Source: Flavobacterium hydrocarbonoxydans
GTDB taxonomy: Bacteria > Bacteroidota > Bacteroidia > Flavobacteriales > Flavobacteriaceae
NCBI RefSeq assembly: GCF_009789235.1
Contig: NZ_WSTB01000018.1
Location: forward strand, 1 to 49,440
Direction: 5' to 3'
Length of the DNA: 49,440 bases
Below the pieces are notes generated by a model. It was not told the DNA's origin. It was given only the letters and a program-made list of their open reading frames with translations, and made no database searches. Positions 42,504 through 49,440 of the stretch are shown here, piece by piece. Positions within the stretch are counted from its first letter, which is position 1. Each line of letters opens with the position of its first letter. A program made the position numbers and the translations under genes.

Positions 42504-43487
42504 CTATTTTAAAACAGGCCACAAATCAGCGTCCCATTGTATTTCTTTAACCACTAATCTTGGTGTTCCGTTGGTTTTCTTTTCGTAGGCGTGATAAAAA
42601 ATATAATCTTTTCCATCAAACGTATAAGTACTGTTATGGCCTACGCCAAAGTAATTCTCATCGCCCTGAACCACTAAACTGCCACCACCTTCTGCCAATG
42701 ATTTTCCGTCTTTATCGACATAAGGACCTGTTACACTTTTTGATCTTCCAACCACTACTTTATAGGTACTTTTTTCGCCTCTGCAGCATAAATCCCAGGA
42801 AAGAAACTGATAATAGTAACCATTTTTCTTAAAGATAAAAGGAGCTTCAAGCGCACCATCTCCAGGATCTGAGTCCGGTAATTCGAAAGTTCTTTTGCGT
42901 TTGGCAATCGTATGCCATTCCTGCGGTTGTGCAATTGATTTTAAATCGGGGTTTAATTTTACCAATTTCAGCCCTTCCCAAAAAGAACCAAATGACAGCC
43001 ACGGTGTATTGTTTTCGTCAAAAACCAAATTCGGATCAATGGCATTCCACATATCGCGGTTGGGTTCAGACTGAATGACGATTCCCTGATCGACCCATTT
43101 GTAGTTTTTATCTTTTGGATCTAATGTTGTATTGGTCACCAAACCAATCGCCGAAGTATTTTTGGCGAAAGCCGAAACCGAATAATACAAATAATAGACC
43201 TTATTATGAAAGGTAATATCCGGAGCCCAGATATGGTTTTTAAAATCGGCTGCAACACCATCTGCCCAAACGGGTTTTTCTTTGAAAATTTGCGGTTCCT
43301 TTTGCCAGGTTTTCAAATCTTTTGAACTAAAAGCACTGATACCGTTACCAGTGCAATACAAATAATAGGTGTCTTTTTGTTTAATAACCACCGGATCGTG
43401 AACGACTATTTCCTGCGCAAATGAAACTGAAGCTATCAGCATCATTAAAACAAAAAGTATATATTTTATGTTCTTGTACAACTTCAT
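42504..43487 (-). CDS. Secreted GH43 arabinanase/arabinosidase
   Basis: A 327-residue five-bladed propeller enzyme with a signal peptide (VLMMLIASVSFAQ). The GH43 triad is present: base Asp31 in VVHDPVVI, pKa-tuning Asp151 in WNAIDPNLVF, and acid Glu214 in GALEAPFIFK. The size and the NAIDP and LEAP motifs match endo-acting arabinanases. The CCRG segment and HNSTYTFDGKDYIFYH also fit this group. No extra domain. Transcribed with the GH127 gene. Confidence 0.88.
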   Translation of the reverse strand: MKLYKNIKYILFVLMMLIASVSFAQEIVVHDPVVIKQKDTYYLYCTGNGISAFSSKDLKTWQKEPQIFKEKPVWADGVAADFKNHIWAPDITFHNKVYYLYYSVSAFAKNTSAIGLVTNTTLDPKDKNYKWVDQGIVIQSEPNRDMWNAIDPNLVFDENNTPWLSFGSFWEGLKLVKLNPDLKSIAQPQEWHTIAKRKRTFELPDSDPGDGALEAPFIFKKNGYYYQFLSWDLCCRGEKSTYKVVVGRSKSVTGPYVDKDGKSLAEGGGSLVVQGDENYFGVGHNSTYTFDGKDYIFYHAYEKKTNGTPRLVVKEIQWDADLWPVLK

Positions 43488-43775
43488 AGTTTATGTTTTT
43501 TTCACCATATAAGTGATATAAGTTAATTTAAGTTTGGTTGTAAATTGGAACGCTTTTTTAAACCATATAAGTGATATAAGAAAATTTAAGTTTGGTTCTT
43601 GTTTGGAACGGTTTTTTAAACAATATAAGAACAGTTAAGTTTTTCAAGTCTAGCTTTAAATGAACTTATATTACTTATATGGTGAAAATTTTAGTCCTGC
43701 TTTTTTTCAAGTCTAGTTTTAAATGAACTTATATCACTTATATGGTGAAAATTTTATTCTTGCTGTTTTGAAAAA
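43488..43775. repeat. Two direct and two inverted copies of an 18-bp element
   Basis: CCATATAAGTGATATAAG occurs at 43505-43522 and 43563-43580; its inverse CTTATATCACTTATATGG is at 43728-43745 and, with one change, at 43665-43682. The inverted copies are embedded in longer repeats of about 60 bases (TTTTTCAAGTCTAG, then TTTTAAATGAA). The gap separates two GH43 genes and can fold into nested stems. No gene seen. Confidence 0.75.
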
Positions 43776-44735
43776 CTACTGAATTCCTTCAGAAGTCATT
43801 ACCACACGTTTCATGGTTCCGTCTTTGTTATAAAATAATTTATCGACACAAACAGATCGTCTGAAGCTTCCTCCATTGGGCTGTGTTGCCCCATTGTGAT
43901 AAATAAAATACGATTGTCCTTTAAAATCAATTATCGATTGATGATTGGTATTGCTGTTTCCGGCCAGTTCATTCAGGATGCCTTTGTATTCCCACGGACC
44001 GTTTATTGACTTGCTCATAGCGTAGGCAATTTTTTCAGGAAACTGATACGCATACGATAAATAATACCAGTTTTTATGTTTATGAATCCAGGGAGCCTCA
44101 GTAAAATTAGGTAAGCTTATCGTCTGAATTGGGCCGTCTAATTCAAGCATATTTTCTTTTAGTTTGGCATAATGGCAAACGGTATTTCCCCAAAACAAAT
44201 ACGCCTGACCATCCTCATCAATATAAACTGTTGGGTCGATATCGTCCCAGCTTATATTGGTGTGTTTGGTCATGTCATTGGTAATTAAGGCTTTCCCTAA
44301 AGCATCTTTGAAAGGCCCTGTTGGACTATCTGAAACCGCAATACCAATTGACTTTCCTGGAATTGTTGCATGTGAAACCGTTACATACCAATAAAATTTT
44401 CCGTTACGTTCGATGACCTGCGAAGCCCATGCATCATTTGAAGCCCATTTAAAATCGGTTACTTTTAAGGGTACCGGATGCGATTGCCAATTCTTCATAT
44501 CCGACGAAGAATAAACCAGCCATTCTTCCATCTTATAAAAATTAAAATCATTTGGCGCGACATCATGTCCTGCGTACAAATACACTTTGTCCTTATACAC
44601 AAGGGCGGCTGGATCACCGGTATAATTATCGGTAATAATTGGGTTATTTAATTTTGCCGAATCTGTTTGTGCAACAGCTGTTGTGCAGGACACAAGCAAA
44701 ACTAAAAACGACAAGTTTGTAATTAGGTTTTTCAT
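43776..44735 (-). CDS. Secreted GH43 glycosidase (arabinofuranosidase/xylosidase type)
   Basis: A 319-residue enzyme with an N-terminal signal, possibly a lipoprotein (LVLLVSCTT, Cys17). GH43 triad: base Asp41 in YTGDPAALVY, Asp167 in DDIDPTVYID, acid Glu213 in FTEAPWIHKH. The GDPA start, IDPT and EAP motifs match the exo-acting arabinofuranosidase/xylosidase branch of GH43 rather than endo-arabinanases; exact substrate is uncertain. The 117 bases before it carry GCAGAT-type short repeats (from about 44754). Confidence 0.85.
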   Translation of the reverse strand: MKNLITNLSFLVLLVSCTTAVAQTDSAKLNNPIITDNYTGDPAALVYKDKVYLYAGHDVAPNDFNFYKMEEWLVYSSSDMKNWQSHPVPLKVTDFKWASNDAWASQVIERNGKFYWYVTVSHATIPGKSIGIAVSDSPTGPFKDALGKALITNDMTKHTNISWDDIDPTVYIDEDGQAYLFWGNTVCHYAKLKENMLELDGPIQTISLPNFTEAPWIHKHKNWYYLSYAYQFPEKIAYAMSKSINGPWEYKGILNELAGNSNTNHQSIIDFKGQSYFIYHNGATQPNGGSFRRSVCVDKLFYNKDGTMKRVVMTSEGIQ

Positions 44736-44852
44736 TATATATTTTTTTCTCGCAGATCTTGCAGATTTAGCAGATTTTTTATCTTTTCTAATTATTTAAA
44801 TCTGTAACTATACTTTATTTTTGGAATTTGGAATTTAAAAACCTGGTACTTC

Positions 44853-46475
44853 CTAATTCACTTTTTTACCCCAAACCGGCAGTCCTGCTGCAGTAAGTCC
44901 GGAATAACTTATCGTTACTTTTCTGGTAGCGGCTTCCCAATCCCAGGCATCACTTACTTTGCATTTTATACCATTTACGGTCAATGTTTTGGCAGTACTG
45001 TCATACGACCAGGTTCCGGTCACGGCACCGCTTACTTTTTTATCAGCCGTTAAGTAAATCGTAACCGATTTTTGAATAACTGCATATTGGTAGTTCATGG
45101 TAATTTGTTCCCAGGTTCCAATAAAAGAAGCTTCTGTAATAGTCGTGGCAGGTACCGCGGCATATCTTTCAGCATCTACAACCGGCCAGCCGTCTTCTGT
45201 CCATTTTATGGCGCGAACGTGTCCCATCATAACAGCATTTGAAGCATTGATTCCAGGTACATCTTTTGGCAAACGAGCCTGCGATGCATAATACCATTGC
45301 TTGGTATCCGGATTTTGAAAAACAGAACAGTGCGCAAATCCTACCCATCCCGTATGATTATTAAACCCATAAGGATGTGTAAGCATTGGCCAGCAATCTG
45401 CTCCATTGGTTACATTGGCTCCGTTGATTCCTAAGAAAGGCCCTGTAATACTTTTAGAACGGCAAACTCTTGTATTGTAAGGAACATCCAGACCGTCATA
45501 AGCCAGGAAAAGATAATAATATTGCGTTTCGGGATTGTATATCATTTCCGGTCCTTCCGAAGCCTGCCAACGACTGGTAGCACTTCTGGAAGCTATGCGG
45601 GTTCCGTAATCGGCTAGGGTTTTTAACTGATTTGGTTTTCCTGTTGCCGGATTTAATTTTAATGATGCAATACCAGAATGCCATGAGCCATAAATCAGGT
45701 ATTGTTCTCCCTCAGGAGTTTCTACAAAAGTAGGATCGATGGCATTGAATTTAAAATAAGCGTTTTCCCAATTTCTGGCTCCTGAAAAAGAATAAGGTTT
45801 TACGCCATCAGGTTCAGAGCATACTACCATTCCTTTATCTTCCCAAACATTTGTCGCTAAATCATCCGATTCTGCTAATCCTATAAAAGCTCTTTCTGAC
45901 CATGAAGTCGAAAAATCAGCTCCCACAATAGGTTCGTCAACTACTATGCTGTAATACAAACGGAATTTACTGCCTACTTTTTTTACATAAGGCGCCCAGT
46001 AACCATATCTCGGGTTTTCAATTGGTGGCAAGGCAGGAACCATTCGGGCTCTTTTATTGTTCAGAGAATCTTTTACCCAAGCCGGAATTGTAGCCATTGC
46101 CGATCCCATATACTCCCAGGTAACCAGATCTTTCGAACGTCTGTACGGAAAATGTCCGTGACCATCATGGGCATTTCCATAAGAAGCATCTGTTTGATAC
46201 ATATAATAGTATTCCCCTGATTTTTCTACAGATGGATCATGAACGTTGGCTAAATTCCATTGTGCCCTGCTTCCCCAAGAGGAAATAGAAGTATAATTAT
46301 CCGCATACGTCGGTCCCGGAAAAGCCGTTGGGTTTGGCTTAGGATCGGGTGTAGGTGTAGGCGTTGGATTTGGATCAGATCCCGGATCGTCACTGGAACA
46401 ACTCACTACCGCCAGAGTAAATAAAAACAGTCCGATATACGAGACTGCTTTTATTATATAATTTGACTTCTTCAT
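44853..46475 (-). CDS. GH43 arabinanase lipoprotein with C-terminal lipocalin-like domain
   Basis: A 540-residue surface or periplasmic enzyme. Lipobox AVVSC (Cys26), then a Pro/Thr spacer of DPNPTPTPTP type (31-50). GH43 triad: Asp80 in NVHDPSVEK, the Asp in FNAIDPTFVE, and the Glu in ASEGPEMIYN. A last domain of about 100 residues (FIGTWEQITMNYQYAVIQKS, then VSGAVTGTWSYDSTAKTLTV) reads like the small lipocalin-like barrel attached to some Bacteroidetes arabinanases. Charged residues right after the lipid Cys (SSDD) may favour export to the cell surface. It follows the GH51 gene by 12 bases. Confidence 0.87.
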   Translation of the reverse strand: MKKSNYIIKAVSYIGLFLFTLAVVSCSSDDPGSDPNPTPTPTPDPKPNPTAFPGPTYADNYTSISSWGSRAQWNLANVHDPSVEKSGEYYYMYQTDASYGNAHDGHGHFPYRRSKDLVTWEYMGSAMATIPAWVKDSLNNKRARMVPALPPIENPRYGYWAPYVKKVGSKFRLYYSIVVDEPIVGADFSTSWSERAFIGLAESDDLATNVWEDKGMVVCSEPDGVKPYSFSGARNWENAYFKFNAIDPTFVETPEGEQYLIYGSWHSGIASLKLNPATGKPNQLKTLADYGTRIASRSATSRWQASEGPEMIYNPETQYYYLFLAYDGLDVPYNTRVCRSKSITGPFLGINGANVTNGADCWPMLTHPYGFNNHTGWVGFAHCSVFQNPDTKQWYYASQARLPKDVPGINASNAVMMGHVRAIKWTEDGWPVVDAERYAAVPATTITEASFIGTWEQITMNYQYAVIQKSVTIYLTADKKVSGAVTGTWSYDSTAKTLTVNGIKCKVSDAWDWEAATRKVTISYSGLTAAGLPVWGKKVN

Positions 46476-46487
46476 ATTTTATGTTTT

Positions 46488-48038
46488 TTATTTCCCCTCT
46501 AAAACAATTACTGAGAAAGGAGGAATGGTAATTTCAAGTTTTCCTTTTTTGTTTTCGAAACCTTTATACACTGTAGGTACAATTTTGTTTGGGGTATCGA
46601 ATGAATTGTAATCCTGTAATTTTGATGCGGTAATAATTTGCGCCGTAACATTTTTCACTCCTAAATCATTGATATCAATTACAACTTTGTTTTTGTTTTT
46701 AGCATCTACATTTACTAATGAAATATGTACCAGTCCGTTTTTATCCTTTGATGCTGAAGCCGAAACCGCCGGAAGTTTTTCTCCGTTTACGGTATAATCC
46801 GGAGAGGTAAAACTAATTGGCAATAACTTCGCATCCTGATGCACACTGTATAATTTCATAACATGATAAGTAGGTGTCAGGATCATTTTGGCATTATCCG
46901 TAAGGATAACCGCCTGCAATACATTCACACACTGTGCTAAGTTTGCCATACGAACCCTGTCAGCATGGTTGTTGAAAATATTAAGTGTTGATCCGGCTAA
47001 AACTGCATCTCTCATGGTGTTTTGTTGGTATAAAAATCCAGGATTTGTTCCTTTTTGTACTTCATACCAGCCTCCCCATTCGTCAACAATCATGGCTACT
47101 TTCTTCTCCGGATCGTATTTATCCATAATGGCTGAATGTTTGGTAACCAATTCTTCCATTTTTAATGCTGATTGCATGGTTTTGAAATATTCAGTCTCGG
47201 TATAATTAACATCTTCTCCTTTTTTGCCCCAGTCGATAACTGCATAATGATGTACACCCACTCCGCCTAACATATTGAGCGGAATGTTTTTCATCAATAC
47301 TTCTGTCCAGTTATAATCAGCGCTGTTTGATCCGGAAGCAATACGGGTAATACCGCCTGTGTTTTCCCAATCAGACATGAAGGTTGCAAATTTGCGGTAT
47401 TCGCCAGCATAATATTCAGCTGTCATGTTTCCGCCACATCCCCAGGCTTCGTTTCCTATTCCCCAGAACTTCACTTTCCAAGGTTCAGTTCTTCCATTCT
47501 TTTTACGCAAGTCACTCATCGGGCTCTTTCCGCTAAAGTTGGCATATTGTACCCAGTCAGCTAATTCCTGTACAGTACCGCTACCCACATTTCCTGATAA
47601 ATAAGGTTCCGTTCCAAGCAGCTCACACATGTTTAGGAAATCATGTGTTCCAAAGCTGTTATCTTCTGTAACACCTCCCCACCATTTGTTTACAATAGTT
47701 GGTCTCTGTTCCTGAGGTCCAATACCATCTTTCCAGTGGTATGTATCAGCAAAACAACCGCCGGGCCATCTAAGGTTAGGAATTTTTAAATCTTTTAAAG
47801 CCGCAACAATATCATTTCGCACTCCTTTTGTATTTGGTATTTTTGAAGTGTCACCAACAAAAAACCCTCCGTAAATTGATCTGCCCAAATGCTCTGCAAA
47901 ATGGCCGTAGATGTTTTTATCAATAGTAGGAGCGTCTGCAGTATTCTTAATCGAAAGTACTGTTGTAGTCTCTTTTTGTGAGAAAACAAATTGATTACAA
48001 AATGTAAAGACAAATAGAATTAAAAATGATTTTTTCAT
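46488..48038 (-). CDS. abfA: Secreted GH51 alpha-L-arabinofuranosidase
   Basis: A 516-residue enzyme close to classical bacterial AbfA in length and motifs: IYGHFAEHLGRSIYGG, NLRWPGGCFADTYHWKDGIG, acid/base Glu197 in WGIGNEAWGCGGNM and nucleophile Glu320 in AMIVDEWGGWYEV. Unlike most cytosolic AbfA proteins it has a signal peptide (SFLILFVFTFCNQFVFSQ), so it works in the periplasm on short arabino-oligosaccharides. It lies between two GH43 genes (12 and 55 bases apart) in one operon. Confidence 0.93.
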   Translation of the reverse strand: MKKSFLILFVFTFCNQFVFSQKETTTVLSIKNTADAPTIDKNIYGHFAEHLGRSIYGGFFVGDTSKIPNTKGVRNDIVAALKDLKIPNLRWPGGCFADTYHWKDGIGPQEQRPTIVNKWWGGVTEDNSFGTHDFLNMCELLGTEPYLSGNVGSGTVQELADWVQYANFSGKSPMSDLRKKNGRTEPWKVKFWGIGNEAWGCGGNMTAEYYAGEYRKFATFMSDWENTGGITRIASGSNSADYNWTEVLMKNIPLNMLGGVGVHHYAVIDWGKKGEDVNYTETEYFKTMQSALKMEELVTKHSAIMDKYDPEKKVAMIVDEWGGWYEVQKGTNPGFLYQQNTMRDAVLAGSTLNIFNNHADRVRMANLAQCVNVLQAVILTDNAKMILTPTYHVMKLYSVHQDAKLLPISFTSPDYTVNGEKLPAVSASASKDKNGLVHISLVNVDAKNKNKVVIDINDLGVKNVTAQIITASKLQDYNSFDTPNKIVPTVYKGFENKKGKLEITIPPFSVIVLEGK

Positions 48039-48093
48039 GTTTTGAATGCTTTAAAGAGAGAGAAACTAAAGCTTCTCTCCGGATATTAATTAT

Positions 48094-49095
48094 TTAATAA
48101 GATAATGTTGGCCAACCTCCTGACCATGTAAAATAAACTATTTCGAGTTTTGGATTTCCGTTGTCTGCTTTATCATAATAATGAACCGCTCCCTTTTGAG
48201 TTCCGGTAATTCTTGACAAATGACCCGGTCCTATATAATTTCCCTGTGCTGCTAAAACGGTTGTTCCTCCTCCGCTTTTTAAAGATACTCCATTTTTATC
48301 TGTAAAAGGTCCAAACGGACTAGTAGAGCGTCCTACCACAATATAATAAGTACTGTTTATACCATTACAACAAGTACCTCTATTGACAAACATATAATAA
48401 TAACTGCCTTCTTTTACTAAACAAGGAGCTTCCCACGAAGCGCCATTTCCGCCAGCTACTACCGTTCTTGTTCCAGTTGGTTTTCCTGTCGAAGGATTGA
48501 TCTGTACTACGCCAATTCCGGCATGCCAGGAACCATACGCCATATACACATTACTTCCGTCAACCAGTATCGAAGCATCGATTGCATTTACATCTGAAGC
48601 CGATGACGAGGCAACCACAACGCCTCTGTCTGTCCATTTGGTTCCCGCACTTTGCGAAATAGACGGGGCAGTTACCAACCCAATGGCCGATCTTGCTGAG
48701 CCAAAAGTAGAGCAGGAGTAATACATATTCCATCTATTATTAAACCACGCCACATCCGGAGCCCAATACGTTTTGGTAAAACCGGGTACATAACCTGTAA
48801 TCCAGCCTGGTGTTGCTGTAAATACTGATGTTCCCCATGTCCAGCTTGTTAAATTGGTAGAATACGTCATAGGGATATTATCTCCTGTTGTAAAAACATA
48901 ATAATTAACCCCGCTTTTTACTATCGTACTCGGATCGTGTGACGGGACATTGCCTGCAACCGTCTTTGCTGTTATATTTTTTACTGCGGAATTTTGAGCC
49001 GCCGCATTAACCTCATTATCTGAAGATGTTACGTCTTCAGTCTGACAACCCACTACTAAAATTGCAACCAAAATCAAGCTTATAATTGTTTTCAT
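48094..49095 (-). CDS. GH43 endo-arabinanase-like lipoprotein
   Basis: A 333-residue enzyme with lipobox VVGC (Cys17). GH43 triad: Asp54 in PSHDPSTIVK, the Asp in VNAIDASILVDG and the Glu in ASWEAPCLVKEG. Length and motifs fit endo-1,5-alpha-L-arabinanase, which would open the polysaccharide for the downstream GH51 and GH43 enzymes. Cys pair in NRGTCCNGINST resembles the CCRG element of the GH43 at 42504. First gene of the operon 48094-44853 within the window; 345 non-coding bases precede it, with no clear -7 box. Confidence 0.87.
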   Translation of the reverse strand: MKTIISLILVAILVVGCQTEDVTSSDNEVNAAAQNSAVKNITAKTVAGNVPSHDPSTIVKSGVNYYVFTTGDNIPMTYSTNLTSWTWGTSVFTATPGWITGYVPGFTKTYWAPDVAWFNNRWNMYYSCSTFGSARSAIGLVTAPSISQSAGTKWTDRGVVVASSSASDVNAIDASILVDGSNVYMAYGSWHAGIGVVQINPSTGKPTGTRTVVAGGNGASWEAPCLVKEGSYYYMFVNRGTCCNGINSTYYIVVGRSTSPFGPFTDKNGVSLKSGGGTTVLAAQGNYIGPGHLSRITGTQKGAVHYYDKADNGNPKLEIVYFTWSGGWPTLSY

Positions 49096-49229
49096 TGTTT
49101 TAATAATTTAAGTTAATGTTCCCTTTTTTGGTGTTATTCTTTCAAAGAATAGGGCACCTTGGTTAACCTGTAAAAAAAATCAGTCCGTACCATAATCTCT
49201 TTCATCCAATGCTGAAGTTTTAAACTGTG

Positions 49230-49273
49230 TTTTAGGTTAGGAGACGTATAATTTGACGTCTCCTAACCTAAAA
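49230..49273. repeat. Perfect 18-bp inverted repeat
   Basis: TTTTAGGTTAGGAGACGT (49230-49247) is the exact reverse complement of 49256-49273, with the 8-base loop ATAATTTG. No T-run follows in either direction. It borders the tandem repeat to its right. The remaining bases of the gap (49096-49229) hold no gene. Confidence 0.8.
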
Positions 49274-49440
49274 TTTGACGTCCGGAACGTCAACGTTGAC
49301 GTTAAATCATCCATCGTTGACGTTCTGAACCCCGTCGTTGACGTTGTAAACCCCATCGTTGACGTTCCAGACGTCATCGTTGAGGTTCCGAACCCCGTCG
49401 TTGACGTTCCAGACGTCAAATTTTACCTTCAGAACGTCAA
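49274..49440. repeat. 21-bp tandem repeat (GACGT-rich) running off the window edge
   Basis: At least seven or eight units of 21 bases, core on the minus strand AACGTCAACGA-(C/T)-G, each with variable flank such as GGGGTTC or ACGTCTGG. On the minus strand the array stays open and would encode seven-residue repeats such as TSTTGFG and TSTMTSG, ending at 49237 after the hairpin. Whether it is translated cannot be decided here, as its start lies outside. Confidence 0.7.

Noticed and set aside
43488..43775. The repeats as a CRISPR array.
   Set aside because: Only four copies in two orientations, spacers not of constant length or unique, and no cas genes anywhere in the window.

Overview
The window looks like a chromosome segment of a Flavobacterium-type Bacteroidetes. 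The DNA is AT-rich, genes lack strong Shine-Dalgarno sites, several upstream regions carry the Bacteroidetes -7 box TAnnTTTG, and the gene content fits: a type VI secretion system of the Bacteroidetes kind (T6SS-iii), lipoprotein glycosidases, and a Mu-derived phage tail with a DUF2586-type sheath.

Bases 1-1219 hold three tandem copies of a small membrane protein, the first broken. Bases 1457-6859 hold the wreck of a T6SS-iii locus: an unknown protein, tssE, an apparently complete tssF, a palindromic repeat, and then the C-terminal half of the ClpV ATPase (minus strand) fused head to head with a 5'-truncated tssC (plus strand). Bases 6965-9589 are ordinary chromosome: a secreted hypothetical protein, superoxide dismutase, peptidyl-tRNA hydrolase and an OsmC protein.

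Bases 9680-32504 are the most interesting part: a self-contained phage-tail locus of about 23 kb with no recognisable head, portal, terminase, integrase or transposase gene. It starts with a LexA/CI-like S24 repressor, divergent from a short early operon that includes a DUF3164 protein, a Mu-phage hallmark. A tRNA-like gene and a frameshifted small membrane gene follow. Two minus-strand tail genes come next, then a long plus-strand operon: amidase, u-spanin-like lysis protein, sheath, tube, chaperone pair with a textbook -1 frameshift signal, tape measure, hub, spike, LysM-like protein, baseplate J/I-like proteins, fibres and holin. Beyond a 34-base perfect palindrome lie a DUF285/BspA-like repeat protein and two large fibres with near-identical N-terminal anchors and unrelated tips. 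I read this as a tailocin (contractile phage-tail-like bacteriocin) under SOS-type control with a multi-fibre receptor-binding array. A head-deleted prophage is the alternative.

Bases 32676-49095, all minus strand, are an arabinan/arabinose utilisation locus. Secreted GH43 and GH51 enzymes and a GH127 lipoprotein release L-arabinose, which araB, araA and araD feed into the pentose phosphate pathway; a galM-like mutarotase is also present. No SusC/SusD pair, regulator or sugar transporter is visible, so these must lie elsewhere. Intergenic gaps here carry Flavobacterium-style repeats, and the window ends in a 21-bp tandem repeat next to an 18-bp perfect hairpin.
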